From positions 7,217 through 71,216 of the forward strand of contig CALEZT010000082.1 in assembly GCA_937927975.1 (NCBI GenBank): a DNA stretch of 64,000 nt, in the 5' to 3' direction. A program made the translations under genes and the position numbers. Under the pieces are notes generated by a model, which saw only the letters and a program-made list of their open reading frames with translations, was not told the DNA's origin and did no database searches. Of this stretch, positions 27,053 through 35,532 are shown piece after piece. Numbering within the stretch: the first letter of the stretch is position 1; each line of letters begins with the position of its first letter. Origin of the DNA: an uncultured Phycisphaerales bacterium (GTDB lineage Bacteria; Planctomycetota; Phycisphaerae; Sedimentisphaerales; Anaerobacaceae).

Positions 27053-27719
27053 ACAACCGCTGTCCCTGTCGCAAGACTTCAAGGCTGCAAGCTCCGGCTC
27101 GCAGCCTTTTTTGTTGTTCCCGTTCGTGGGCGGCGAGGATCTGTCGTCCTGAGGCGCAGCCGAAGAGCCTGCCCTGAGCAACGCGAAGGGATGACAAGAC
27201 CCGCGCACGAATCATTCCGAATCCGGATGAGCGGTATCTTTGATGCGTATCCGTTGACGCGCCACGCGTGTGGACCACGATCCAGTTGCCGCCGTAGAGG
27301 CGGTTGAAGGCCAGGCGCATCGAGTCGGCGCAGGCGGCGACGTAGTCGGGATCGCCCTGACGCGAGAGAGGTCGGACGTAGACGGGCTTTCGCACACCCG
27401 CCAGGTGGGGTTTGTCCCTGGGCGGCTCGAGGCATTCGAGAAAGACGTTCGTCTCCGGCACGTCGCGGGTCCTGCGGTCGTGCCCCGCCGACGGTTCCGC
27501 CAGGGCGCGGGCCTTGGCCAGGAAGCGGCCCAGCACCGGGCGGTGCGCGTTGACCGTCAGCTCGGCAAAGCACGCCTGCGCCGCGCGTCGGGCGAGGACA
27601 TAGTCGAGCGTCGCCAGCTCGGCCATCCAGACCCGCAGCTCGGCGTCGGTGGGCTGCCACTGGGGCCAGAGGCCCTTGAGGTCCTCGTTGAAGAACCTCG
27701 TTCGTTCGGTCGCGTTCAC
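26955..27719 (-). CDS. Phage replication-associated protein (partner of the DnaD-like gene), extended or decayed C-terminus
   Basis: GTG start overlapping the previous stop (GTGA at 27716-27719). Residues 1-145 are a clear homologue of the partial gene at 63824-64000: RVWMAELATLDYVLARRAAQACFAELTVNAH against RVWMAELATLDYALARRAAQ..., split here into short matches. After about residue 160 the frame runs into a repeat (27142-27200), a terminator and the opposite-strand gene at 26480, so the natural stop is probably lost and the tail is random. The two genes likely acted in phage DNA replication or helicase loading. Confidence 0.6.
   Translation of the reverse strand: MNATERTRFFNEDLKGLWPQWQPTDAELRVWMAELATLDYVLARRAAQACFAELTVNAHRPVLGRFLAKARALAEPSAGHDRRTRDVPETNVFLECLEPPRDKPHLAGVRKPVYVRPLSRQGDPDYVAACADSMRLAFNRLYGGNWIVVHTRGASTDTHQRYRSSGFGMIRARVLSSLRVAQGRLFGCASGRQILAAHEREQQKRLRAGACSLEVLRQGQRLSRANGVCGASPPGPNPDRPEPQPQEPGRRRRC
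27083..27112 (+). terminator. Rho-independent terminator
   Basis: GGCTGC and GCAGCC arms with a 12-base loop, then six T. The same stem and loop occur after the sorting-tail gene at 28667. Confidence 0.85.
27142..27200. repeat. Degenerate copy of the GIY-YIG-type repeat
   Basis: GTCGTCCTGAGGCGCAGCC and AACGCGAAGGGATGACAAG resemble the two arms of the GCTTCGCTCAGGATGAC repeat, diverged and rearranged. Confidence 0.4.
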
Positions 27720-28444
27720 AGGCCCTCCTCGCGCTCCAGGCGCGCCAGCTGGTCGGCGATGCTCTCGGATCGGGCGCCTGCCGCGGCGCGGGCCATCTCC
27801 AGCTCCAGGCGGTCGAAGTGCTTCCGCAACGCGGCGGGACTGAGGATGTTCACCGACCAGAACGGGTCCCGCTGCGACCACCGGATCACCGCCTCGACCC
27901 GCTCGGGACTGCGCCCGTCGAGTTCCAGCATCGCGGCCATCGGCTCCCGCCACGGCTCCCTCGGCGGCTCGCAGAAATCGCTCTTCCTCCGTCGGATCTC
28001 CTGCGAAAGCAACTCACAGAGGAGCTCTCCTTTCTCCTTCTTTTCATTCTTATCTTTCTTCTCATTCTTGTTAGTTGTTGGCTGTGTGTTGGTCGTTTGT
28101 TGCTCGTTTGTTGTCTGTTGGTTGTTTGTTTGTTGGGCAGGGGTGTCGTTGATGTCGTAAATCCTGTGGTCCAGGAGCTGTGCGATCGTGCCGCGGCTTG
28201 TTGGCTTGAACGCGGCCAGGCCCCAACCGGCGAGATGTTTCTGCGCAGTGCGGTATTGTTGGTGCGTCAGGCCGTACCGTCGGTAGTCGCCGAGGAGGGC
28301 TTGGCCGGTCTTGAGGTTGTGAATGTTGAACTCGTCGGTGCGTCGGGCCCGCATCGCAATGACCGTCAGCAGGGCGAAGGCGTTCGGGTCGTTGAGCAGC
28401 TCCAGCGTCTCGTTGGAGCGGTTGAGCTTGATGAAACCGGTCAT
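27716..28444 (-). CDS. Phage replication initiation protein (DnaD-like/HTH)
   Basis: A 242-residue protein. The N-terminus (MTGFIKLNRS..., AFALLTVIAMRARRT, HQQYRTAQKHLAGWGLAAF, GTIAQLLDHRIY) is the winged-helix module usual in phage replisome organisers. A low-complexity linker (about 103-140; TNNQQTTNEQQTTN, NEKKDKNEKKEK) precedes a C-terminal part (AVIRWSQRDPFWSVNILSP, LRKHFDRLELEM) shared with the shorter protein at 63540. AAGGAGATATCC before ATG 28444 is a strong ribosome site. It is coupled to the next gene by GTGA. No other replication gene is adjacent, so the pair is an isolated phage module. Confidence 0.75.
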   Translation of the reverse strand: MTGFIKLNRSNETLELLNDPNAFALLTVIAMRARRTDEFNIHNLKTGQALLGDYRRYGLTHQQYRTAQKHLAGWGLAAFKPTSRGTIAQLLDHRIYDINDTPAQQTNNQQTTNEQQTTNTQPTTNKNEKKDKNEKKEKGELLCELLSQEIRRRKSDFCEPPREPWREPMAAMLELDGRSPERVEAVIRWSQRDPFWSVNILSPAALRKHFDRLELEMARAAAGARSESIADQLARLEREEGL

Positions 28445-28476
28445 GGATATCTCCTTAAGCAGATGGGTGTTTTTCC

Positions 28477-28505
28477 TTGACAGCCCGCTGCACAAAGGGT
28501 AGGCT
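28477..28505 (+). promoter_or_regulatory. Sigma-70-type promoter of sorting-tail gene
   Basis: TTGACA, 17 bases, TAGGCT; the -10 is weak. It faces the gene at 28667 and lies back to back with the phage replication gene. Confidence 0.6.
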
Positions 28506-28666
28506 GCGAGCCATACTCCAAAGGATGAGGGGTCGGCATATCCGCCACGGCTGGCAGTTGGCTTGCCGTATCTGATGTGTGTGGTCGGAATCATCGTCTG
28601 TGTTTCTCTCCCAAGAGGGACAACACGCGGAATGTTCACGAACAGAAAATGGAGGAGAAGAAAGTC

Positions 28667-29293
28667 ATGAATGGCAGGAACATCAGTGCGTTGGCCGTCG
28701 TGTGTGGTATCGTCCTTAGCGTCTCGGCCGGCCTCGCGACGGCGACCCCCGTGCTCGATCAGGAGTCGCCGTATTGGGGCATTCGAATTACTGTGAGTCC
28801 CTATTTCATCCTCCAGCAGGAGGTGGCCGTCGGAATCGCGGGGCAGCTCTCGCGGATCGAGCTCTACACGCAGAACGCCGGGACGACGCCGGTGTTCATC
28901 AACAGCGGAAGCCCGTGGCAGAGTGACGCCAGCGAGTTCTCCACGCTGCTCACGTCGGCTGGCGAGGGTTGGGTGACGATTGACACCTCCTCCGCGGGCC
29001 TCTTCTTCAACGCCGGCGACAAGTTCGTGATCGGCGTAGGTGGCTCCGGCAGCGACTGGCTAGGGATGGGCGCCAACGTCGCCTCTCCGAACGGTGGCTA
29101 TCCAGCCGGGCGACCCTGGGCACAAGACCCGGAGGGCATTGGGCGATACGCCCGTGAATACGACCTGGCTTTCCGCACGTATGTCGGATCGCCGGACGGT
29201 CCGGCGGCGGCGGTGCCTGCCCCAGCGGCATTCGCACTGAGTGCCCTCGGCGCCGGCCTGGTCGGCTGGTTCCGCAGACGGCGCACGCTCTAA
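28667..29293 (+). CDS. Small exported protein with PEP-CTERM-like sorting tail
   Basis: A 208-residue protein with signal peptide (about 1-25, ATATP after a hydrophobic run), a beta-rich body and the tail VPAPAA...GLVGWFRRRRTL. ATG 28667 follows GGAGGAGAAG. The body (GVGGSGSDWLGMGANV, GRYAREYDLAFRTYV) resembles no domain I can name. The promoter is at 28477 and the terminator at 29330; the latter is nearly identical to that after 26480, which suggests that the gene-terminator unit was duplicated. Confidence 0.78.
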   Translation: MNGRNISALAVVCGIVLSVSAGLATATPVLDQESPYWGIRITVSPYFILQQEVAVGIAGQLSRIELYTQNAGTTPVFINSGSPWQSDASEFSTLLTSAGEGWVTIDTSSAGLFFNAGDKFVIGVGGSGSDWLGMGANVASPNGGYPAGRPWAQDPEGIGRYAREYDLAFRTYVGSPDGPAAAVPAPAAFALSALGAGLVGWFRRRRTL

Positions 29294-29329
29294 GCGATCG
29301 CGATCGAAATTCGAACCACGTCAACTTCA

Positions 29330-29357
29330 GGCTGCAAGCTCCAGCTCGCAGCCTTTT
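29330..29357 (+). terminator. Rho-independent terminator
   Basis: GGCTGC and GCAGCC arms, then TTTTCT; the loop differs in one base from the terminator at 27083. Confidence 0.8.
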
Positions 29358-29408
29358 CTATTTGACCGTGCTCACTCTCGATTGGCTCTACCCGTTTGAG
29401 GGCGCAGG

Positions 29409-29471
29409 AGGGTGGGACTTGCCCCACCGTCGTCTCTGACGTCCGTTCTGCGGCGGGGCAAGCCCCACCCT
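29409..29471. repeat. AGGGTGGG-CTTGCCCC inverted repeat
   Basis: Arms AGGGTGGGACTTGCCCCACC and GGCGGGGCAAGCCCCACCCT around a 21-base loop, a stable hairpin downstream of both the sorting-tail gene and the convergent PIN gene. Confidence 0.75.
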
Positions 29472-29534
29472 ACCTGTTGGCAACCTCGCTCGGGAAGAGA
29501 TCGTCAGACGGGTTCGAGAACCTCGCGGCTGCGT

Positions 29535-30059
29535 TCACTTGCTCAGCCCGCCACCTTGGATAGAATCGGCCTGCCCCATGGATGTGTACTTGCGGCGGAA
29601 CTTTTCCGTGAACCGCCAGTCGAGTTGGCATGCGAGTCCGATGTCTGCGAGGATTTCCTCCAGAGACACTCCTTGCTCGCTTCTGCCCAAGACTCCGAGG
29701 GCTCTGAACACACTTCCGTCGGCGGCGCAGATCCTCCAGTCGTCCGGCTCACCGCACAGAAATGCGAGGGCTTCCTTTTCCCCATCGTGCAGAAGAGCTT
29801 TGTAGGAGAGGTCAAATTTGTCATGGAAGGCTTTGACGCACGACAATGGGACATCCTCTATCCGAATACGATGATCGCGTTCATAGGCGTCGAGATCGAT
29901 GCGGATGTCTTCTGACTCGCCGCTCGCCCAACGGGCCTCTTCCGCGACGGTTCGACAAATCGTCAGATCGCACTTGGCGATGAACGCTTCCCAAAGACCT
30001 AACCTGAAGAGTTCGAGGATCGGTCCGGCGTCAAGCAACAGAAACCGATATTTCTTCAT
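29535..30059 (-). CDS. PIN-domain protein (toxin-like ribonuclease)
   Basis: A 174-residue protein with a PIN layout: D10 in LLLDAGPILEL, an acidic pair in TVAEEARWA, E in DGEKEALAFL and D in ICAADGSVFRAL, i.e. the four acids of a metal-dependent RNase. It overlaps the end of the XRE-ImmA gene by 29 bases, so the two are one transcript. PIN proteins are often toxins; here the partner would be the HTH-protease fusion rather than a small antitoxin. Whether it is active is unknown. Confidence 0.7.
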   Translation of the reverse strand: MKKYRFLLLDAGPILELFRLGLWEAFIAKCDLTICRTVAEEARWASGESEDIRIDLDAYERDHRIRIEDVPLSCVKAFHDKFDLSYKALLHDGEKEALAFLCGEPDDWRICAADGSVFRALGVLGRSEQGVSLEEILADIGLACQLDWRFTEKFRRKYTSMGQADSIQGGGLSK

Positions 30060-31137
30060 CCGCCAGATTCTCCCGATCCGTCAGATACTGTTGCGCTTCC
30101 CTGTAGGAGAGGCCCGTGTATTTTGCGAACTGAATCAGAGACACCTTTCCGTCGCGAAGAGCCCGAACCGCCAGGCTCCAATACCGCTCAGGCAGTGGAT
30201 CAGGCTGATCCGAGCGTCGCGGCGGACGCATCAACTTCAGTCTTTCGCCTTCCTCGATCAACAGTTGGATTTCCTCGACGCTCTTGTTGTAGAGATACAG
30301 GAGCCTCCACAGGAGCGCGTTGAGTGAAACGCCGAATTCTCGCGCGATCTCGTCCAATTGCTCCAAGCCGATCTGACCCTTGTCGTTCTTGAGATCGTCT
30401 ATTCTGTTTCTGACAGCGTCCGTTGGAAGAAGCAACCGGCTGGCGAATGCATCCGCAAGTTTCTCTTCCTGCTCCGTGGCGGCGCACGTGACAGGAGCAG
30501 AAACACGAAATACGCTCCATGTGAGAAGGTGAAACAGCTCATGCGCCAGATCGAAATTCCGACGCCACAACTTGCTGCTGGAATTCAATAAAACTGCAGG
30601 ACCGAATTCAGGGGACAACGTCGAGATCGCGCTGCCTGAAAACGACAGGTGGAATACTTTGATGGAGAACCGTTCCTCCAGCACTTGTCTGAGCGAGGCG
30701 CTGGGTATCTCGCCCGGCAGAAACTGCTTCTGGAAGTTCTCTGCCAGACGAGCGCTGTCCTTGAAAGTGAACCTCTCCGATGAACCCTCAGCTTGCGGCA
30801 AACCCGGACCTTTCGGTTCGTCAAGCAGCAATTCCAACCGGTGATACTGCTCACAAAGCCGCCGGAATTCCGCTTCAGTGCTCTTGATCTGTTCGTCCTG
30901 CGATGGGGGGTCGCGCCAAAGCATCAACTCGTCGACCACGAGACGGTCGTTCAGAAAGAAGTCCACCGACCTCCGATAGAATTCCGCCAATCGACTCAAC
31001 TGAGAGAACCGAGGTTCTCTCTTGCCGTTCTCAAACTCACACAACGAGGATTGACCGATTCCGGTTCCCTCTGCTACTTTTTCGAGAGTATAGCCAATAG
31101 CGTTACGTGCAAGCCGCAGTCTTTCACTGAGTTGCAT
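30031..31137 (-). CDS. XRE-family HTH regulator with ImmA/IrrE metallopeptidase domain
   Basis: A 368-residue fusion. The N-terminal Cro/CI-type HTH (about 5-60; GYTLEKVAEGTGIGQSSLCEFENGKREP) is followed by an ImmA/IrrE zinc peptidase with HELFH (in FDLAHELFHLL) and EEKLADAFASRLLLP. A C-terminal helical part contains another HTH-like segment (GKVSLIQFAKYTGLSYREAQQYL). Such proteins derepress genes by cleaving a repressor, in phage and stress systems. The PIN-domain gene overlaps its 3' end. The AT-rich gap to the terminase at 31260 is likely a promoter region. Confidence 0.85.
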   Translation of the reverse strand: MQLSERLRLARNAIGYTLEKVAEGTGIGQSSLCEFENGKREPRFSQLSRLAEFYRRSVDFFLNDRLVVDELMLWRDPPSQDEQIKSTEAEFRRLCEQYHRLELLLDEPKGPGLPQAEGSSERFTFKDSARLAENFQKQFLPGEIPSASLRQVLEERFSIKVFHLSFSGSAISTLSPEFGPAVLLNSSSKLWRRNFDLAHELFHLLTWSVFRVSAPVTCAATEQEEKLADAFASRLLLPTDAVRNRIDDLKNDKGQIGLEQLDEIAREFGVSLNALLWRLLYLYNKSVEEIQLLIEEGERLKLMRPPRRSDQPDPLPERYWSLAVRALRDGKVSLIQFAKYTGLSYREAQQYLTDRENLADEEISVSVA

Positions 31138-31259
31138 ACGCCAACCTCCTTCGCATATCTAGAAGATCATACTGTAATTATCGACCCAAGACAAGCCGTC
31201 TTTTCTGCAATACGAAATTTATGCGGAAGTGTTCGTGATATGGTTAGTTTTCCACATCT

Positions 31260-32789
31260 TTAGTACGCCCGGCTGACGGATTGCACGGGTCGCTTGCGGT
31301 GGATGAAGAAGTAGCGCAGCGCGTCGATCGGGTGGTCGTGGACGCCGTCCTTGAAGGGCAGCTCGCCGGATACGGCGCGGGCGTCGTCGGGGTAATGGTA
31401 GCATTCCATTGCCTCGATCAGGCGCACGCAGCGGGGCGAGATCGCCAGCGAGGTCGAGCCGTCGCCCGCCCGCACGGATCGACGGATCAGCTCGATGCCT
31501 TCGAGGATCGCGCTGCGTCGGTACTTGACCGCGATGCCCAGGCTTCGCAGTTCGCGGACGCTGCTGGTGCCGGTGACGTCGTTGGAGCCGGAGCCCGCGG
31601 GATCGCAGTAGGTGGCCGCCACCTGCTCCTCGGGGCAGGGCGTGCGGGCCTTCATTTCTTTGGCATGCACGTCGATCGTCGCGCGGCTGCGGACGTACTC
31701 GTCGATCACGCGGACCTTGCCTTCGCCATCGACCTGGACCCACAGGCACACGAACGGGTTCACGAACCCGAAGTCCAGCGTCCGATAGAGCGGCAGGTTC
31801 GGATCGTAGTCGACGGGTCGCACGTGCACGCTCGCGTCGAACTCGCTGAAGACAACGTTCTCCGACGAGGGACGGATGCACAGCATCTCGGACTCCCACG
31901 CGGCCCGGCTGCTGCGTCGCATCTGCGCGATGCAGTCGTCGATTCGCAGGTAGCCTGCGGCGTGTTGGGCCCGCCCGCCGCAATCGGACCAGAGGGGGCA
32001 GCGCGAGCAGTCGCGGCCGACGCACTTTTGGATCGTCTCCCACAGGCACCACTTGAAGACCGGGACGCCCAGCTCCTTGGCCGCTGCGACCTCGCGCTGC
32101 ATGATCCCATAGGGCTTGTGCATCGTGCTGATCAGCTCCATCGACCCGACGCAGACGTCGGTGCTGAGCGTGGTGAACTTGGCGGCCGCGAAGACGTCCT
32201 CGTCGAAGAGCTCGACCTCGTCGCAGCGGAGTTTCTGGACGTGTGTGCCGCGGACGCTGGTGGCCGACTGCGTGAGGACCTCGACGGATGAGCCGTTGGC
32301 GAATCGGCAGCCTCCTTTGCGGACGGGTCCGGCCAGCGACTCCTCGAACCCGCGGCGCAGGAAGCGCACGAGGTAGTCGTACAGGCGCGAGGACTGCTCG
32401 CCCGAGCCGCCCAGGATGCGGACGTGACAGTTGGGCTTGAAGAAGGCGTCGAGCAGCGTCGCGATCGCGGCCAGCTCGGTCTTGCCGCCCGCGCGGTTGG
32501 CCCAAACGATGGAGTCGGAGCATGGAGGATGGATGACCGACGATTGATGATGGATTATGGATGATGGATTATCAATGGAAAAGCTGTTCCACAGGTAGTC
32601 CATCGGGCTGCTGTGGTCGGGGCAGAGCCGCACGTCGGGAACGTCGAGGTCGAGGAAGGTCTTGACGTAGGTCTTGAGCTCCTCGCGGGTGCGGGGCCGG
32701 GCGTGACGCAGGGTCTCGCGATGACGGGCCCCGGCGAGGGACTCTTGATTCATCATGGATTCTTCAGAAAGCAGATTCGTCTCAGTCAT
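31260..32789 (-). CDS. Phage terminase large subunit
   Basis: A 509-residue DNA-packaging ATPase and nuclease. Walker-A-like WANRAGGKT (96-104), Walker B KLRCDE (D190, E191), and the nuclease acids in RTLDFGFVNP (D339), YCDPAGSG and DHPIDALRYFF. Four cysteines (256-270) may bind zinc. Start ATG 32789 has a GGAGG site; a TTG at 32804 has none. Residues 71-92, just before Walker A, are a low-complexity insert (SIIHHQSSVIH) encoded by short TGATGGAT repeats, which is absent from the usual fold. No portal or capsid gene is adjacent; these lie 18 kb away on the other strand. Confidence 0.9.
   Translation of the reverse strand: MTETNLLSEESMMNQESLAGARHRETLRHARPRTREELKTYVKTFLDLDVPDVRLCPDHSSPMDYLWNSFSIDNPSSIIHHQSSVIHPPCSDSIVWANRAGGKTELAAIATLLDAFFKPNCHVRILGGSGEQSSRLYDYLVRFLRRGFEESLAGPVRKGGCRFANGSSVEVLTQSATSVRGTHVQKLRCDEVELFDEDVFAAAKFTTLSTDVCVGSMELISTMHKPYGIMQREVAAAKELGVPVFKWCLWETIQKCVGRDCSRCPLWSDCGGRAQHAAGYLRIDDCIAQMRRSSRAAWESEMLCIRPSSENVVFSEFDASVHVRPVDYDPNLPLYRTLDFGFVNPFVCLWVQVDGEGKVRVIDEYVRSRATIDVHAKEMKARTPCPEEQVAATYCDPAGSGSNDVTGTSSVRELRSLGIAVKYRRSAILEGIELIRRSVRAGDGSTSLAISPRCVRLIEAMECYHYPDDARAVSGELPFKDGVHDHPIDALRYFFIHRKRPVQSVSRAY
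32524..32580. repeat. Short GATGGATTAT/TGATGGAT repeats inside the terminase gene
   Basis: Imperfect tandem units such as GATGATGGATTATGGATG are in frame and add about 20 residues to the terminase ahead of Walker A. A similar CCATCATCCATCA tract precedes the scaffold-like gene at 52755. Confidence 0.55.
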
Positions 32790-32884
32790 GGGGAGGGCCT
32801 CCAAATTGGGGTTCTGTCTTGTCGTGGACGTGGTAGAATGATGGCAGTGATGAGTGTTCCTGCCATTTCACGGGATGAAGTTCT

Positions 32885-33232
32885 ATGACGACAAACTCGG
32901 TAGCCGTAATGGGTCTTTCGATCATAGCTGTGCTCTTCGGCGTCGCGGTGCTGGTCTTCACGACCGTGGGGATCCGGTGGGCCGTGCAGAACGATTTCTA
33001 CTTGCTGGCGAGAGACTACGATCCGAACATCCCGGCGGCCGAGCGACCGTCGGCGACGTACCGGGAGCTCTATGGCTGGACGGACAATCTGATCCGCCAG
33101 CGCAATCACGACGTATTGGCGTTCCACTACACGCTGGGGACGTCGTGCATAGTCATCGGATTGCTCCTGATCGCCTGGACGGTGGACCGCGAGCGACTGC
33201 GGCGCAGAGCCAGGAACGGCGACACGTTGTGA
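32885..33232 (+). CDS. Small membrane protein, paralogue of 33725
   Basis: A 115-residue protein with two membrane spans (about 8-30 and 85-102) around a soluble loop, ending WTVDRERLRRRARNGDT. The same C-terminus and layout occur in the gene at 33725-34066. I do not recognise the family. ATG at 32885 is preceded by GGGATGAAG. The two paralogues flank a third small membrane protein and each is followed by the same repeat, so a tandem duplication is likely. Confidence 0.6.
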   Translation: MTTNSVAVMGLSIIAVLFGVAVLVFTTVGIRWAVQNDFYLLARDYDPNIPAAERPSATYRELYGWTDNLIRQRNHDVLAFHYTLGTSCIVIGLLLIAWTVDRERLRRRARNGDTL

Positions 33233-33235
33233 GCC

Positions 33236-33305
33236 GCGTGCCTGGGGACTCTGTCCCCAGACCCCTGGGATTTTGCGCTTTGCGCCAGTAACAGGTTGAT
33301 GAGGA
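33236..33305. repeat. CCCCAGACCCCTGGGA element, half copy
   Basis: TGGGGACTCTGTCCCCAG followed by ACCCCTGGGATTTTGCGC and GCCAGTAACAGG, directly after the stop of the small membrane gene. It is nearly the same as the left half of 34072-34583. Confidence 0.75.
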
Positions 33306-33455
33306 AAAGCTGGGATGTTCGAGTTGTCTGGGTCATGGGGTATCCTCCATAGTGTGGTTTCAATTGTCGGGATCGATTGCGTTGAACAGAAGCTACGCCG
33401 GGGGTAGAATGGCTGTGTCGGCAACGCGTTCTCCGGTTGGGTGAAAGGTTGACGG

Positions 33456-33728
33456 ATGGAAGAGCGAGGTCTCGTGTCGCGGGCTATCAGGCGGGTGGCG
33501 TTTGCGGTCGTCTTCGGACTCGTGGCGGGCGCGCTGATACACGTCCTGATGAGCGCTCGCTGGTATTACCTCCGGGGCGACCTGTTCCGCGCGACGCGCC
33601 AGGACGGATCGCGCATGGGGTTCATCGAGTACACGGTCTATCACGATCCCTGGCTCGGCATCGGGACCCTCGCAATCACGTTCGGCATCGCACTGTGGAA
33701 GGGTCCGGGAGATTGGATGGAGCCATGA
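33456..33728 (+). CDS. Small membrane protein of unknown function
   Basis: A 90-residue protein with two spans (about 12-32 and 64-84) and a basic N-terminus. Its stop overlaps the start of the next gene by ATGA, so the two are translated together. No family recognised. It lies between two paralogous membrane proteins. Confidence 0.55.
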   Translation: MEERGLVSRAIRRVAFAVVFGLVAGALIHVLMSARWYYLRGDLFRATRQDGSRMGFIEYTVYHDPWLGIGTLAITFGIALWKGPGDWMEP

Positions 33729-34066
33729 CGACGCGATCGGGAATCCTCATCGGATTTTTCATGTTGGCCCTGCTTTGCGGGGTCGCTCAGCTTGTCCTCA
33801 CGGCGGTGAGGGCGACGCCTGTTACAGCCGGGAAATACTTCCTCGTTCTGAATGCCATGCGGTATGATCCCAACGCGGATGCCAGTCAACAACATGAGCG
33901 ACTCCGTACCTGGACGGAACACGTGCTGTGCCAGCGCATTCACTATGAGCGAGCATTCGACTGCACGCTGGGCGCGTCGTGCGTAGTCGTCAGCCTGCTG
34001 CTGATCGCCTGGACGGTGGACCGCGAGAGGCTGCGGCGCAGAGCCAGGAATGGCGACACGATGTAG
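33725..34066 (+). CDS. Small membrane protein, paralogue of 32885
   Basis: A 113-residue protein, two spans (about 5-27 and 82-102), C-terminus WTVDRERLRRRARNGDTM, clearly paralogous to 32885-33232. It starts within the stop of the 90-residue membrane gene (ATGA). Function unknown. It is followed at once by the same repeat as its paralogue. Confidence 0.6.
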   Translation: MTTRSGILIGFFMLALLCGVAQLVLTAVRATPVTAGKYFLVLNAMRYDPNADASQQHERLRTWTEHVLCQRIHYERAFDCTLGASCVVVSLLLIAWTVDRERLRRRARNGDTM

Positions 34067-34071
34067 GGCGC

Positions 34072-34583
34072 GTACCTGGGGACGCTGTCCCCAGACCCCT
34101 GGGATTTTGCGATTGGAGCCAGTAACAGGTTGATGGGAGAGGATGGGTGTCATCTGTCAATTGCCTGGACCCCGTCATTCCTGCGAAAGCAGGAATCCAG
34201 GGATACTGGAATCGTCGGTATCCGCTGACGCGGATTCCCGCCTCTGATCGGGTCGGGGGCAGGCCTTCCGCGGAATGGCCATCCGAGGCGAAGCCTGTGA
34301 TTCGCCGGATCTTCACGTTGGCGTCCTTTCGCCCGCCAGGGAATCTGGGCATACCCGGAACGTCGCTATCGCCAGAACTTCCTTGCGGAGATAGGTGGCA
34401 TATGATATCCTGAACTGTGCCGTCACAGAGGATAGGGCTCTGCCGGGAGGCAACCCGAGCGCTGTGGCGGGCCGGTGACAGGGCGACGCGCCGCGAATGG
34501 CGCGTCGCCTGCTTGACATGAGCCTGTTGCCGGCCCAAAGCGGAAAATCCCAGGGGTCAGGGGACAGCGTCCCCAGGTATGGG
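34072..34583. repeat. Composite inverted-repeat element, copy C
   Basis: Ends on TGGGGACGCTGTCCCCAG, CCCCTGGGATTTTGCG and GCCAGTAACAGG (34076-34136), with the complementary CCTGTTGCCGGCC, AAATCCCAGGGG and GGGGACAGCGTCCCC at 34513-34575. Between them is a common ATTCCTGC/GCAGGAAT hairpin (34173-34200). The gap holds no gene I can support. Confidence 0.6.
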
Positions 34584-34752
34584 CAGGGACGTGGGGATTT
34601 GTCACGAACCTTCGTCGTCGAAGTTGCTGTCGATTTGGCGGTTGACGCGGGGGGACCGCGCCTCTATCGTGTGCTTCGGTTTCGAGAGGTCCTCGGGCAG
34701 CTCGGCTGGTCCCGGCAGACCGCTTCTTTCGCTTTGCATAGGGAGACCTGTC

Positions 34753-35424
34753 ATGGGACACAGGACGTACGTGGTTCTTGGGGTGGTCGCGATGACGCTT
34801 TCGCTAACCGGTGTAGCGGGTGCGGCGTTCGAGGATTGGGCGATCGGGGCCAAGGCCGGGACGCTGGGCATCGGAGGCGAGCTGACGACGAACCTCGCGC
34901 CGGACGTGCACCTTCGCGCCGGGGTCCAGGGGCTGGGCTTCGACTTCGAAGCGGAATTCGACGACATCGACTACGACGTGGACGTCGACCTGCTCAACCC
35001 CATGCTCGTCCTGGACTGGTATCCCTTCTCGGGCAGCTTCCGCGTCAGCGCGGGCGTCGTATTCAACAACAGCGACATCAGCCTGGAGGCGACGTCGAGC
35101 CAACCCATTGAGATCGGCGGCTCAACCTACGACCCGGCGGACCTGGGCAGCATCCGCGGCGAGTCGGATTTCGACGCCATCGCGCCCTACATCGGCATCG
35201 GGTTCGGCAACCCGTTCTCCTCGGACGGCCGGTGGGGGTTCAGAACCGACGCGGGAATCGCGTTCATCGGCTCGCCGAACGTCACATTGCGTGCGACTGG
35301 CCCTTTTGCGAACGACCCTGCCTTGCTGGCGGATCTGGCTCTCGAAGAGGAAGAGATCGAAGACGACCTGGACGTTGTGCGGCTCTACCCGGTCCTGTCC
35401 TTCACGTTGTACTACCGCTTCTGA
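34753..35424 (+). CDS. Outer-membrane beta-barrel protein
   Basis: A 223-residue protein with a signal peptide (1-24, ending GAA) and alternating hydrophobic strands ending in YPVLSFTLYYRF, the C-terminal aromatic signal of outer-membrane barrels. Strands such as WAIGAKAGTLGIGGEL and GWGFRTDAGIAFIG fit an 8-10 strand OmpA-like or porin-like barrel. A GGGAGA site precedes ATG 34753. An acidic loop (about 201-209) is unusual. It implies a diderm envelope. Its neighbours give no functional hint. Confidence 0.75.
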   Translation: MGHRTYVVLGVVAMTLSLTGVAGAAFEDWAIGAKAGTLGIGGELTTNLAPDVHLRAGVQGLGFDFEAEFDDIDYDVDVDLLNPMLVLDWYPFSGSFRVSAGVVFNNSDISLEATSSQPIEIGGSTYDPADLGSIRGESDFDAIAPYIGIGFGNPFSSDGRWGFRTDAGIAFIGSPNVTLRATGPFANDPALLADLALEEEEIEDDLDVVRLYPVLSFTLYYRF

Positions 35425-35532
35425 CTGGGCTTCCGCGATAGTCCGGTTTTGCCTTTTGCAGAAGAGCCTTGTACGCCGCTTCTCCTGTCCTTCGGCACTG
35501 TGCTTTGGATGGTCTGGCGAGATAAGAAATAA

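Noticed and set aside
27142..27200. Degenerate repeat as a second GIY-YIG cassette
   Set aside because: No nuclease remnant nearby and both arms strongly diverged.
34173..34200. ATTCCTGC/GCAGGAAT hairpin as a CRISPR repeat or tRNA
   Set aside because: It occurs once here, has no regular spacers and lacks tRNA arms; it resembles common intergenic repeats.
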